Source: CAKKQX01 sp963734595
GTDB taxonomy: Bacteria > Pseudomonadota > Gammaproteobacteria > Burkholderiales > SG8-41
Reading direction: 5' to 3'
DNA: 64,000 bases
NCBI GenBank assembly: GCA_963734595.1
Contig: CAVTHV010000026.1
Location: 248,001 to 312,000, forward strand
Below the pieces are notes generated by a model. The model made no database searches, was not told the origin of the DNA, and was given only the letters and a program-made list of their open reading frames with translations. Of this stretch, positions 1 through 8,468 are shown in pieces (position 1 is the stretch's first letter; the number at the start of each line of letters is the position of its first letter). The position numbers were made by a program, and so were the translations under genes.

Positions 1-218
1 TGCTCACCCAATTCAGAGACCTTGGCGGGATTGGGGTCGAAGTGGTCACCGGCAGCCATACGGCCGAACAATTTGCGACCTGGGGCCGCTATGCGCGGCG
101 CTTCGGCTTGCTCGCCTCGGCGGGATCCGATTACCACGGCCCGCGCGAGAGCTATCGCGATCTCGGCGAACTGCCTGCGCTGCCCGATGGCTGCACGCCG
201 ATATGGAGCCAGTTTTGA
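1..218 (+). CDS. PHP-domain phosphoesterase, C-terminal part (RNase AM / YciV-like)
   Basis: The window opens inside this gene; only about the last 71 codons are present, read in the frame whose stop is TGA at 216-218. The translated tail contains GVEVVTGSHT, an arginine-rich GRYARRFGLLAS stretch and the metal-site motif GSDYHGP, and ends TPIWSQF. This is the typical C-terminus of the PHP family that includes E. coli YciV (RNase AM / 3',5'-nucleoside bisphosphate phosphatase); the SDxH part belongs to the metal centre. A low-complexity spacer and a YciO/Sua5-type gene follow on the same strand, a common neighbourhood for this family. The family is clear; the exact substrate is not provable from the fragment. 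Confidence 0.8.
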   Translation, partial: LTQFRDLGGIGVEVVTGSHTAEQFATWGRYARRFGLLASAGSDYHGPRESYRDLGELPALPDGCTPIWSQF

Positions 219-221
219 GCA

Positions 222-305
222 GGGAGTAATGGGTAGTCGGGAGCGGGAAGTGGGAAAACGGCATCTGCATCCCTCATCCCTCCGCCCTCATCCTTCATCC
301 CTCAG
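222..305. repeat. Low-complexity purine/pyrimidine spacer
   Basis: The spacer between the PHP gene and the next start codon has a left half built of short GGGAG/GGGTAG-like units and a right half built of CATCCCTC-like units. The two halves are roughly complementary and could fold into an imperfect hairpin. Similar architecture recurs at 31631-31705, 31888-31950 and around 56081-56522. No coding signal is seen. Confidence 0.4.
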
Positions 306-310
306 GAATC

Positions 311-1114
311 ATGGCGCAGCTTTTCACCATCCATCCCGTCAATCCGCAGCCGCGGCTGATCCGGCAGGCCGTGGAGATCATCCGCGGCGGCGGGGTCATC
401 GTCTATCCCACCGATTCCTGTTACGCGCTCGGTTGTCGTCTCGGCGACAAGGCGGGGGTGGAGCGCATGCGCTTCATTCGCCAGGTCGATGCGCATCATT
501 ATTTCACGCTGGTGTGCCGCGATCTTTCAGAGATCGCGACCTATGCAAAAGTGGACAACCGCCAGTTCCGGCTGCTCAAGGCCGCGACGCCGGGCAGCTA
601 CACTTTTATCCTGCAGGCGACGCGCGAAGTGCCGAAGCGCCTGCAGCATCCGAGCCGCAGGACCGTCGGGCTGCGCGTGCCTGATCACCGGGTCGTGCAC
701 GCGCTGCTCGATGAACTCGGCGAGCCGCTGCTGTCCTCGACGCTGCTGCTGCCCGGCGATGCGCTGCCGCTCAACGAGCCCTACGAAATCCGCGAGCGCC
801 TCGGAAATCTGGTCGATTTGATTCTCGACGGCGGACCGTGCGGCATCGAGCCGACGACAGTGGTGAACCTGTGCGGCGAAACGCCGGTCATCATGCGCGC
901 GGGCAGGGGCAGCACCGCGCCGTTCGGAGTCGTAAGGCCATTGAACGCCAAGACGCAAGGTCGCCAAGAAGAACAACGGCATTTGCTGATACTGTCATCG
1001 ATTTTCGGAAGTGGCCTTTCCCGTTTCAGCTCCCGACGTACAATATCTTTCTTGCGAATTAAGCTCTTGGCGCTCCTGGCGCCTTGGCGGTTAAAAGGCT
1101 TTTGTGGAACTTAA
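311..1114 (+). CDS. L-threonylcarbamoyladenylate synthase family protein (YciO/Sua5 type)
   Basis: The ATG at 311 follows a purine-rich stretch and opens a 267-codon frame. The first ~206 residues match YciO-type Sua5/YrdC proteins in order: GGGVIVYPTDSCYALGC near residues 26-42, TPGSYTFIL near 94, a basic RRTVGLRVPDH segment near 118, and the closing GRGSTAPFGV. Family members activate threonine with ATP and bicarbonate for tRNA t6A synthesis, although YciO itself is a divergent branch. The family normally ends just after the PFG motif; here about 60 extra residues run through an inverted-repeat element (943-1097), so the tail is probably read-through rather than a domain. The frame overlaps the next gene by 11 nt. 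Confidence 0.85.
   Translation: MAQLFTIHPVNPQPRLIRQAVEIIRGGGVIVYPTDSCYALGCRLGDKAGVERMRFIRQVDAHHYFTLVCRDLSEIATYAKVDNRQFRLLKAATPGSYTFILQATREVPKRLQHPSRRTVGLRVPDHRVVHALLDELGEPLLSSTLLLPGDALPLNEPYEIRERLGNLVDLILDGGPCGIEPTTVVNLCGETPVIMRAGRGSTAPFGVVRPLNAKTQGRQEEQRHLLILSSIFGSGLSRFSSRRTISFLRIKLLALLAPWRLKGFCGT
943..1097. repeat. Inverted-repeat element at the 3' end of the YciO-type gene
   Basis: The left arm (943-972) contains repeated CGCCAAG-like units, and the right arm (about 1063-1097) contains the complementary CTTGGCG units. The arms are about 30 nt, imperfect, and about 90 nt apart. The element removes the usual stop position of the upstream gene and extends it. This looks like a dispersed intergenic repeat rather than coding sequence. 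Confidence 0.5.
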
Positions 1115-1802
1115 TCTGCTTCAGACCGTCGCGATTTATGCGCTGCCCGTCATTTTCGCGATCACGATGCACGAGGCGGCGCATGGCTACGTCGCAAAGC
1201 ATTTCGGCGATCTCACGGCCTATTCCGCGGGGCGCGTCAGCCTCAATCCGTTGCGCCACATCGACCCGGTCGGCACGATCGCGCTGCCGCTGGTGCTGCT
1301 GGTGGTGAGCAAGCTTTTCGGCGGCGGCGGCATTCTGTTCGGCTGGGCGAAGCCGGTGCCGGTCAATTTCGCCAATCTGCGCCGCCCCAAACGCGACATG
1401 CTGTGGGTCGCGGCCGCGGGGCCGGCGAGCAACCTGCTGATGGCCATGTTCTGGACGCTGATGCTGAAAACCGGGCTCGCCATACCCGGCAATTACTTCG
1501 CCCTGCCGCTGATGCTGATGGGGGCGGCCGGCGTGTTCATCAATGTCATTTTCATGGTGCTCAACCTGCTGCCGCTGCCGCCGCTCGATGGCGGCCGCAT
1601 CCTGGTGAGCCTGCTGCCGCACCGGCTTGCGTATAAGTTTGCGCGCATCGAGCCGTATGGTTTCATGATCCTGATTGCATTGCTGTTCACCGGCGCTCTG
1701 GGCGTCGTCATGTGGCCGCTGATCGGCATCACCCTGTCGCTGATCGCGGCGCTGTTTGGCGTGCCGGTGTCCGATCTGGTCAGGCTTGCCCGCGTGATCT
1801 AG
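1104..1802 (+). CDS. Site-2 protease family protein (peptidase M50)
   Basis: This is a 232-residue multi-pass membrane protein read from a GTG start at 1104. HEAAHG near residue 22 is the HExxH zinc motif inside the first membrane segment. NPLRHIDPVGT near residue 49 is the conserved NPxxHxDPxGT element of rhomboid-like short M50 proteins. LPLPPLDGGRIL near residue 153 supplies the DGG aspartate zinc ligand. About five hydrophobic segments are visible. The family cleaves within membranes, but this short PDZ-less subclass has no assigned substrate. It sits directly upstream of trpS (15-nt gap), the usual order with trpS-scpA-scpB in Betaproteobacteria. Confidence 0.9.
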   Translation: MELNLLQTVAIYALPVIFAITMHEAAHGYVAKHFGDLTAYSAGRVSLNPLRHIDPVGTIALPLVLLVVSKLFGGGGILFGWAKPVPVNFANLRRPKRDMLWVAAAGPASNLLMAMFWTLMLKTGLAIPGNYFALPLMLMGAAGVFINVIFMVLNLLPLPPLDGGRILVSLLPHRLAYKFARIEPYGFMILIALLFTGALGVVMWPLIGITLSLIAALFGVPVSDLVRLARVI

Positions 1803-1817
1803 GAGGTCCAAGAACAA

Positions 1818-3022
1818 ATGTATGCGAATCGCGTTTTGTCCGGCATGCGCCCCACCGGGCACCTGCATCTCGGGCATTACCACGGCGTGCTCAAGAACTG
1901 GGTCAGGCTGCAGCACGAGTACGAATGTTTCTTTTTTATTGCCGACTGGCACGCGCTGACCACGCATTACGACGAGCCGCAAACGATCGAGCGGCATGTG
2001 TGGGACATGGTGGTCGACTGGCTCGCCGCCGGCGTCGATCCGGCGCAGGCGACACTGTTCATCCAGTCGCGCGTGCCCGAGCATGCCGAACTGCATCTGC
2101 TGCTGTCGATGATCACGCCGACCGGATGGCTGGAGCGCGTGCCGACCTACAAGGACCAGCAGGAAAAGCTCACCGACAAGGACCTCTCGACCTACGGTTT
2201 TCTCGGCTACCCGCTGCTGCAGAGCGCCGACATCCTGATCTACCGCGCCAACCAGGTGCCGGTGGGCGAAGACCAGGTGCCGCACATCGAGTTCACGCGC
2301 GAGATCGCGCGGCGCTTCAACCATATTTTCGGACGCGAGCCGGGTTTCGAGGAAAGGGCGGAGCAGGCGGTAAAGAAACTCGGCGCGCGCCGCGCCAAGC
2401 TCTATCGCCAGTTGCGCACCAAATACCTGGAACAGGGGGACACCCAGGCGCTGGATTCAGCGCGCGCGCTGCTCGAGGAGACCCAGAACCTGACGCTGGG
2501 CGACCGCGAGCGGCTGTTACGGATATATCGAAGGCGGCGGCAAAGTGATCCTGACCGAGCCGCAGGCGCTGCTCACCGCAGCCTCGAAGATGCCGGGGCT
2601 CGACGGCCAGAAAATGTCGAAGTCGTATCACAACACGATCACGCTGCGCGAGGACGCCGACAGCGTGGCCAAAAAAATCAAGACCATGCCCACCGATCCG
2701 GCGCGCGTGAAGCGCACCGATCCCGGCGATCCGGAGAAATGCCCGGTGTGGCAGTTGCACCTCGTGTATTCGAACGACCAGACGCCGGGACTGGGTGCAG
2801 CAGGGCTGCAGGAGCGCCGGCATCGGCTGCCTCGAATGCAAGCAGCCGGTGATCGACGCCGTGCTGGCAGAGCAGAAGCCGATGCGCGAGCGGGCGCAGA
2901 AGTATCTGGATGACACGACGCTGGTCCGCAGCATCATCGCCGATGGCTGCGAAAAAGCGCGCAAGCTCGCCCAGGAAACGCTGCGTGACGTGCGGGAAGC
3001 GATGGGGCTCGATTACAGCTAG
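1818..3022 (+). CDS. trpS: Tryptophan--tRNA ligase (two probable +1 insertions)
   Basis: Charges tRNA-Trp in the cytoplasm. The N-terminal frame starts at ATG 1818 behind an AGGAGG-type site and carries the class I signature PTGHLHLGHYHG (HIGH equivalent, residues 11-22). The second signature GQKMSKSYH follows in another frame, and the C-terminus CLECKQPVIDAV to REAMGLDYS in a third. Extra bases near 2517 (CTGTTAC) and 2785 (GACGCCGG) explain both shifts; removing them leaves 1,203 nt, 400 residues, the normal size for the betaproteobacterial long form, which has a charged insertion around residues 180-235. I read this as an intact gene with sequencing insertions. As written, the product would be truncated before KMSKS. 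Confidence 0.9.
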
Positions 3023-3023
3023 A

Positions 3024-3084
3024 AGTATATTAAAATACTTGTTTATAAACAATGTATTATGATATTAATATCATGTAAAACATG
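3024..3084. repeat. Cluster of short AT-rich palindromes between trpS and scpA
   Basis: The 242-bp gap holds four adjacent perfect or near-perfect inverted repeats: AAGTAT/ATACTT at 3023-3040, a 14-bp palindrome TTGTTTATAAACAA at 3039-3052, a 16-bp palindrome centred on ATTAAT at 3059-3074, and CATG/CATG around TAAAA at 3072-3084. The patch is far more AT-rich than its neighbours. It may hold the scpA promoter or operators; no gene is visible. Confidence 0.45.
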
Positions 3085-3264
3085 ATGTCTCAGCCGGGCG
3101 GCCACGATAGGTTTGGAACCCGATTCACGGTAAAATATTCCGATGCAAAAACGACGTTCACTGCGTAATAGTATTTCTCCCGCCGCCATCCCCGCATTCC
3201 CGGACTTGGCTGTTGCCGGCGCCCGGGCGGCAGCCCACGAGCCGGTTTTCGCGGCCGGCCACCT

Positions 3265-4069
3265 ATGAGCGAAGCGGTCACCGCGCCCTTCGCCAAGGTC
3301 TACGGCGAGCCGATGCTCGAGGTGCCGCGGGACCTCTACATTCCGCCCGATGCGCTGGAAGTTTTCCTCGATCAGTTCGAAGGCCCGCTCGATCTGCTGC
3401 TGTACCTGATCCGCAAGGAAAACATCAGCGTGCTCGATATCCCGATGGCCAAGCTCACGGTGCAGTATCTCGAATATGTCGAGATGATGCGCTCGAACCA
3501 GCTCGAGCTCGCCGCCGAGTATCTGCTGATGGCGGCGATGCTGATCGAGATCAAGTCGCGCATGCTGCTGCCGCGGCCCGCCGGCGTCGATGCCGGAGAG
3601 GAGGATCCGCGCGCCGAACTGGTGCGGCGCCTGCTTGAATACGAACAGATGAAGCTCGCCGCCCTGCGCCTCAACGAGCTGCCCCAGGCCGGACGCGATT
3701 TCGCGCTGGTGCAGGTGCTGTTCGAGCGCACCGCGGCCGCGCAGCCTGCCGGATGTCGCTCCCGAAGACCTGCGGCAGGCGTGGCTGGGACTGCTGGCCC
3801 GCGCCAACGTCAACCGCCACCACAGAGTGACGCGCGACCAGTTGTCGATGCGCGAGCACATGAGCCGGGTGCTGCGCCGGCTGCAGGATGCGAAGTTCGT
3901 CGAGTTCGCGGAACTGTTCACCCCGGAAGAAGGGGTCCCCGTGCTGGTCGTGACTTTCCTCGCCATTCTGGAGCTCGCGCGGGAGAGCCTGGTCGACGTC
4001 AGCCAGCAGCAGGCCTATGCGCCGATTTATGTGAAACTGCGCGGCAGCCCGCTCGCCGCGGTTGAATAA
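3265..4069 (+). CDS. scpA: Segregation and condensation protein A (one probable +1 insertion)
   Basis: Kleisin subunit that bridges SMC heads and binds ScpB in chromosome condensation. The N-terminal half contains EVFLDQFEGPLDLLLYLIRKENI (diagnostic; near residue 32) and AAEYLLMAAMLIEIKSRMLLP, the kleisin helices. The C-terminal winged-helix part (REHMSRVLRRLQD to APIYVKLRG) lies one frame over. A single extra C near 3740 accounts for the shift; the corrected length is 804 nt (267 residues), as expected. The start at ATG 3265 has no obvious ribosome-binding site but fits the family N-terminus. Its 3' end overlaps scpB by 8 nt, indicating coupling. Confidence 0.9.
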
Positions 4070-4751
4070 CACGGAACAGGACATGGAAGAAGAAACATCC
4101 AATCTCGACCTCGCGCAGGTCAAAACGGTGCTGGAGACAGCATTGCTGAGCAGCGCGGAGCCCCTGACGCTGGTCGAACTCAGGAAGCTGTTTGACGAGG
4201 AGCTCGGCAACGAGACGCTGCGCAAGGTGCTCGAAGAGCTGCGCGACGACTGGCAGGGCAAGGGCGTCGAACTCGCCAATGTCGCTTCCGGCTGGCGGTT
4301 CCGCACCCGTCCCGAGTATCAGAAATCGCTCGACCGCCTGAATCCGCAGAAACCGCCGCGCTATTCGCGCGCGGTGCTGGAAACGCTCGCCATCATCGCC
4401 TACAAGCAGCCGGTGACGCGCGGCGACATCGAAGACATCCGCGGCGTCACGGTGTCGCCCAATATTCTCAAATCCCTGGAGGCGCGGGGCTGGATCGACG
4501 TCGTCGGCCACCGCGAAGTGCCGGGGCGGCCGGAACTGTTTGCCACCACCAAGGTATTTCTCGACGATCTCAACCTGCGTTCGCTGGCTGAGCTGCCGCC
4601 GCTCGAAGACCTGGGCGCGCTGGTGGACAGCTCCGGCGCGGCGGTGCAGTTGCCGGAAACGGACGAGGGCGCAGAGCTGGAACAGGACGCGCAGGCCGAT
4701 CCGCTGCTGTCGGAGAGCGGGCCGGCGCTGGAGTCCTCGCCGCTGCATTAG
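4062..4751 (+). CDS. scpB: Segregation and condensation protein B
   Basis: Dimeric winged-helix partner of ScpA in the SMC complex. The core ETALLSSAEPLTLVELRKLF near residue 26, a GVELANVASGWRFRTRPEY strand region and LETLAIIAYKQPVTRGDIE near residue 105 are the hallmark ScpB segments. The protein ends in an acidic, low-complexity tail after residue 185. The longest frame starts at a TTG (4062) overlapping scpA; an ATG at 4083 is an equally good candidate and removes seven residues. A ParA-type gene follows 9 nt downstream. Confidence 0.92.
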   Translation: MNNTEQDMEEETSNLDLAQVKTVLETALLSSAEPLTLVELRKLFDEELGNETLRKVLEELRDDWQGKGVELANVASGWRFRTRPEYQKSLDRLNPQKPPRYSRAVLETLAIIAYKQPVTRGDIEDIRGVTVSPNILKSLEARGWIDVVGHREVPGRPELFATTKVFLDDLNLRSLAELPPLEDLGALVDSSGAAVQLPETDEGAELEQDAQADPLLSESGPALESSPLH

Positions 4752-4760
4752 GACCGTCGT

Positions 4761-5385
4761 ATGCGCGCAGTCCTGGTGGCGAATCCCAAAGGCGGCTGCG
4801 GCAAAACCACGCTGGCCACCAATCTTGCCGCCGGCCTTGCATATCGCGACGAGCGGGTGGTGCTGTGGGATCTCGACCGGCAGAAATCATCCCTGGAGTG
4901 GCTGACGCTGCGGCCGTCCGACATTGCCCCCGATTTCGCCGCTCGGCAGAAAAGACGATCTTGACGACGGGCTGCCCAGGAAAAGCACGTGGCTGGTCAT
5001 CGATTCTCCTGCCGGTTTGCACGGCAAGAACCTGGCTCTCGCCATCAAGCCGGTCAGGCACGTGCTGGTGCCGATTCAGCCTTCGCTGTTCGACATGGCG
5101 GCCACCCGCGATTTCCTGGCCGTGCTGAAAGAGGAAAAGAAGGCGCGCAAGCACGACAACTTCATCGGCATCGTCGGCATGCGCGTCGATCCGCGCACGC
5201 GCGCCGCCGCGACACTGGAGACTTTTCTCGGGCAGTTCGATCTGCCGATCGTCGCGCACATCCGCGATACCCAGCACTACGCCAACGCGGCATTCGCGGG
5301 CCAGAGCATTTTCGACCTGCCGCCGTATCTCGGCGAGCGTGACGCCGAGCAGTGGGAACCGCTGCTGAAGTGGCTCGTCGAGTAA
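4761..5385 (+). CDS. ParA-family P-loop ATPase (one probable +1 insertion)
   Basis: MinD/ParA superfamily ATPase. The N-terminus MRAVLVANPKGGCGKTT holds the deviant Walker A KGGxGKTT (residues 10-17), followed by LWDLDRQKSS, the switch I/Walker A-prime region. The rest (VIDSPAGLHGKNL, PIQPSLFDM, GMRVDPRTRAA, then the end at 5385) is one frame away. A five-C run at 4927-4931 carries the inferred extra base; correction gives 207 residues, typical for small orphan ParA proteins. No ParB partner is next to it. It closes the trpS-scpA-scpB cluster and converges with the DUF4337 gene, so a role with scpAB is possible but inferred only from position. Confidence 0.82.
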
Positions 5386-5404
5386 ACGGGGCAGTGCCGG
5401 CGCC

Positions 5405-5986
5405 CTAGAACAGATGCACCGCGGTCGGCGCGAAAAACCCGATCAGGCAGAATATCACCCCCAGCACCCCCAGCGCACCCGCTACCCAGGTGAGCCACAT
5501 CATGGTGGTGATGATCGCGGCGGAGGCGAGCACGATCGCGATCTGCACCGCGGCCGACGCCAGTTCGTAATGATGGTAGGCGGCCAGCGTGCGTTCGCGT
5601 TTCTGCTCGGCGGCCTTGGCGCGCGCTGCGAGCTGCTTGCGGCCTTCCCCGGTTTCGGGCTCGGAGTCATAGCGTTCGACGCTCTTGCGCCACGACGCGA
5701 TGCGGCTCTCCAGCGCTTCCCTGGTCTTGGGGTCGGCGGCCCGTTTCAATTCCAGTTCCGCCTGCTCGGTGGCCGTGCGCAGCGTCGTCATGCGGATGGT
5801 CTTGGCCTGGAAGAACGACCACAGGTTGGAGGCTTCGATGTTGTGGCTGATGGCGGCGGTCTGCGCGCTTTTGCCCAGCGTTTCCGAGAACGCCAGCACC
5901 AGCGCCAGCACCGAGATCAGCAGCGCAACTTTTTTGTTTTCCGGGCTGCCGTGCCCGGCATCGTGGCCGTGTCCTGCACCTGACAT
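5405..5986 (-). CDS. DUF4337 domain-containing membrane protein
   Basis: A 193-residue protein with a His/Gly-rich N-terminus (SGAGHGHDAGHG), one hydrophobic segment near residues 22-40, a charged mostly helical middle (residues 55-140, rich in Arg, Glu, Ala) and a hydrophobic C-terminal pair near residues 146-190. This layout and the helix ISHNIEASNLWSFFQAKTIR match the DUF4337 family, whose function is unknown. It is monocistronic and convergent with the ParA-like gene, with a 19-nt gap. Confidence 0.8.
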   Translation of the reverse strand: MSGAGHGHDAGHGSPENKKVALLISVLALVLAFSETLGKSAQTAAISHNIEASNLWSFFQAKTIRMTTLRTATEQAELELKRAADPKTREALESRIASWRKSVERYDSEPETGEGRKQLAARAKAAEQKRERTLAAYHHYELASAAVQIAIVLASAAIITTMMWLTWVAGALGVLGVIFCLIGFFAPTAVHLF

Positions 5987-6042
5987 GATGCTTTGCTCCG
6001 GTTATAAGTAAGTCGAGGAGCGTGATTCTAAGGGAAAAACAG

Positions 6043-6088
6043 AAGCGGCGGGGAACCTGTCCGGATGGACAGATTCCCCGCCGCTTTT
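6043..6088 (-). terminator. Strong intrinsic terminator downstream of the malic enzyme
   Basis: A 13-bp perfect stem (AAGCGGCGGGGAA at 6043-6055 with its complement at 6074-6086) encloses an 18-nt loop. T-runs occur on both sides, so it could act in either direction. It lies just after the malic enzyme stop and before the DUF4337 start. Confidence 0.8.
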
Positions 6089-6139
6089 TCGTCAGTGCCA
6101 GACCGGAGATGGCGTGGAACGGATTGCAGTTACCGGACC

Positions 6140-7792
6140 CTAGTAATGCGGGTCGTACATCTGCGCCTGCACATCCTGCAGCACGTTGGATGGCTGCGGC
6201 TTGCCGGCGAGACCCTGCTTGTAGGCGGTATCGGCGACAGCGGTCGCGATGTGGGCGGAGACTTCACGGATCCGCCCCAGCGCCGGGTAGAGGCTGCCCT
6301 GCTCGAGATCGGATTCGGTGACCAGATGCGCGAGCGAATGCGCCGCGGCCATGAACATGTCGTCGGTGATGCGCCGTGCGCGGCTGGCGATGGCGCCCAG
6401 TCCCACGCCCGGGAAGATATAGGAGTTGTTGCCCTGGCGCGGCACGAAGGTCTTGCCATTCAGCTTCACCGGATCGAACGGGCTGCCGCACGCGAACAGC
6501 CCCCGTCCGCCGGTCCAGCGGTAAGCCTGTTCGGCATCGCATTCGGCCTTGGACGTCGGGTTGGAGAGCGCGAATACGATCGGCCGCTCGTTGATGCGGG
6601 CCATTTCTTCCAGCACCTCCTTGGTAAAGGAGCCGCTGACTGCGGCCACGCCGATAATGGCCGTGGGTTTGAACGTCTTGATGGCGCTTAGAAAATCGCC
6701 GACGGGCGGGTGGTCCTGCGCGAACGGAAGCTTGTGCTCTGCCAGATCGGTGCGGCTTTTCACGACCAGCCCGCGTGAATCGACCAGCCAACAGCGGGCG
6801 CGCGCGTCCTTCTCCTTGAGGCCTTGAGCGATCATGGCCGACACCACCAGATCGGCGATGCCGGCGGCGGCTTCGCCGGCGCCGAGGAACAGGATTTTCT
6901 GGTCGACAAGGCGGCTGCCGGTGATGCGCAGCGCCGAGAAAATACCCGCCAGCGCCACCGCCGCGGTTCCCTGCATGTCGTCGTTGAAGGTGCAGATGCG
7001 GTCGCGGTACTTCTTGAGCAGGCGGAATGCGTTATGGTTGGCGAAGTCCTCGAACTGGATCACCACGCCGGGAAATACCTCGTGGGCCGCCGTGATGAAT
7101 TCTTCGATCAGTTCGTCGTAGGCGGCGCCGGTAATGCGGCGCTGCCGGAGGCCGATATAAAACGGGTCGTTGAGCAATTCCTCGTTGTTGGTGCCGACAT
7201 CGATGATCACGGGCAGACACAGGTCCGGATGGATGCCGGCGCAGGCCGTATACAGGGACAATTTGCCGACCGGAATACCCATGCCGTTGGCGCCGAGGTC
7301 GCCCAGGCCGAGGATGCGCTCGCCGTCGGTGACGACGATGATGCCGGCCCGGTTCGGCCAGTTGCGCAACACCTGCGCGATGCGCCCGCGGTCGTTGGCG
7401 CCGATGAACATGCCGCGCGGGCGCTGGAAGATCTGGCCGAACTGCTGGCATGCCAGGCCGACCGTCGGCGTGTAGACGAGCGGCTGCATCTCATCGATGT
7501 TGTCGCACAGGACACGGAAGAACAGAGCCTCGTTGCGGTCGTGCAGCGAATTGAGCGCCACGAATTTTTGGAGCGGATCGGACAGCTTCCGCAAGTTGAT
7601 GAGGATACGTTCTACCTGCTCGTTCTGGCTCAGCACGTGTGCCGGCAGCAACCCCCGCAGCCCCAGTGCGTCGCGCTGCTTTTCGGTGAAGCCGGTGCCG
7701 CGGTTGAGGCTGGGATCGCGCAGCACATCGAAACCGCGTGGCGACCGCGGCGAAACGCCGGTCGCGGCGCCCTTGGTGCCGGTGGTAGACAT
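6140..7792 (-). CDS. NAD-dependent malic enzyme
   Basis: Oxidative decarboxylation of malate to pyruvate and CO2. The 550-residue length fits the large SfcA/MaeA class. Visible motifs: MQPLVYTPTVGLACQQF near residue 100 (active-site Tyr), the metal-binding QFEDFANHNAF near 250, RICTFNDDMQGTAAV near 270, the Rossmann loop LGAGEAAAGI near 310, and ALSNPTSKAECDAEQAYRWT near 415. The start ATG (7792) has an AGGAG site. It is downstream of the CBS-pair gene with a 187-bp gap holding an FNR-like palindrome, so it is probably transcribed on its own. Confidence 0.93.
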   Translation of the reverse strand: MSTTGTKGAATGVSPRSPRGFDVLRDPSLNRGTGFTEKQRDALGLRGLLPAHVLSQNEQVERILINLRKLSDPLQKFVALNSLHDRNEALFFRVLCDNIDEMQPLVYTPTVGLACQQFGQIFQRPRGMFIGANDRGRIAQVLRNWPNRAGIIVVTDGERILGLGDLGANGMGIPVGKLSLYTACAGIHPDLCLPVIIDVGTNNEELLNDPFYIGLRQRRITGAAYDELIEEFITAAHEVFPGVVIQFEDFANHNAFRLLKKYRDRICTFNDDMQGTAAVALAGIFSALRITGSRLVDQKILFLGAGEAAAGIADLVVSAMIAQGLKEKDARARCWLVDSRGLVVKSRTDLAEHKLPFAQDHPPVGDFLSAIKTFKPTAIIGVAAVSGSFTKEVLEEMARINERPIVFALSNPTSKAECDAEQAYRWTGGRGLFACGSPFDPVKLNGKTFVPRQGNNSYIFPGVGLGAIASRARRITDDMFMAAAHSLAHLVTESDLEQGSLYPALGRIREVSAHIATAVADTAYKQGLAGKPQPSNVLQDVQAQMYDPHY

Positions 7793-7912
7793 TTGTTTCT
7801 CCTTTGAATTTGGTGACAGGAGCCACGGCAGCGAAGTGCGGCAATTGGGCCGCGCGTTCCGTGGCTGCTGTACGCTTTTTTGGCTATGCTAACTTGGCTG
7901 TACTTCGAGGTA

Positions 7913-7926
7913 CTGATCTAGATCAA
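7913..7926. promoter_or_regulatory. FNR/Anr-like box upstream of the malic enzyme
   Basis: The sequence CTGATCTAGATCAA matches the FNR-family consensus TTGAT-N4-ATCAA at nine of ten fixed positions and contains the palindrome TGATCTAGATCA. It lies about 120 nt upstream of the malic enzyme start codon on the minus strand. Function is inferred from the motif only. Confidence 0.35.
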
Positions 7927-7979
7927 ACATAAAAGTAGGGCGGCGGTGCGACGAGAATGGCGCGCGCTGCGGAATGCGA

Positions 7980-8393
7980 TCACGCCTTTTTTTTCGGTTC
8001 AATCGCTTTGTCCTGGCTGAGCAGTTCCACAAAGGCCCTGAAAATGTCGGTTTCGGTGATGATGCCCACCACGCGCTGGTTGCCGTCGACCACCGGCAGC
8101 CCGCCGATCTTGTTGTTCACCATCAGCATTGCGGCTTCGCTGATCGGCATGTCCGGCGTCGCGGTGACCACCTGGCGGTGCATGATTTCGGAAACTTCGA
8201 TGGCCGACTGCAGGTAATGCATCGCGGCGAGCAACAGGTCGCGTTCGGCCAGGACGCCCGCAAGCTTGTTTTCCGCATCGAGCACCGGCACGTGGTGCAT
8301 GGCGTGATCCTGCATCAGTTTCAATGCCTGCTTGTAATCTGCATCTGTGCGGATGGTCACAGGATGCCGGCTCATGCGATCGCTGACCAGCAT
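7980..8393 (-). CDS. CBS-domain pair protein
   Basis: A 137-residue stand-alone Bateman module. The first CBS motif spans roughly residues 5-60 (DRMSRHPVTIRTDADYKQAL to LAGVLAERDLLLA) and the second residues 68-125 (SEIMHRQVVTATPDMPISEA to VVGIITETDIFRAF). It ends in a lysine-rich tail. Such modules bind adenine nucleotides and tune a partner. Here it sits 75 bp after the last gene of an ABC importer and upstream of the malic enzyme, so energy-state sensing for either is possible but not shown by sequence. Confidence 0.9.
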   Translation of the reverse strand: MLVSDRMSRHPVTIRTDADYKQALKLMQDHAMHHVPVLDAENKLAGVLAERDLLLAAMHYLQSAIEVSEIMHRQVVTATPDMPISEAAMLMVNNKIGGLPVVDGNQRVVGIITETDIFRAFVELLSQDKAIEPKKKA

Positions 8394-8468
8394 GGTGGAG
8401 CTCCTTTTCTTTGATGGTGGAAAGAGGGCATCATCGGTGCGCGCGGCGCGGATTGAACTCGCTGTCGG

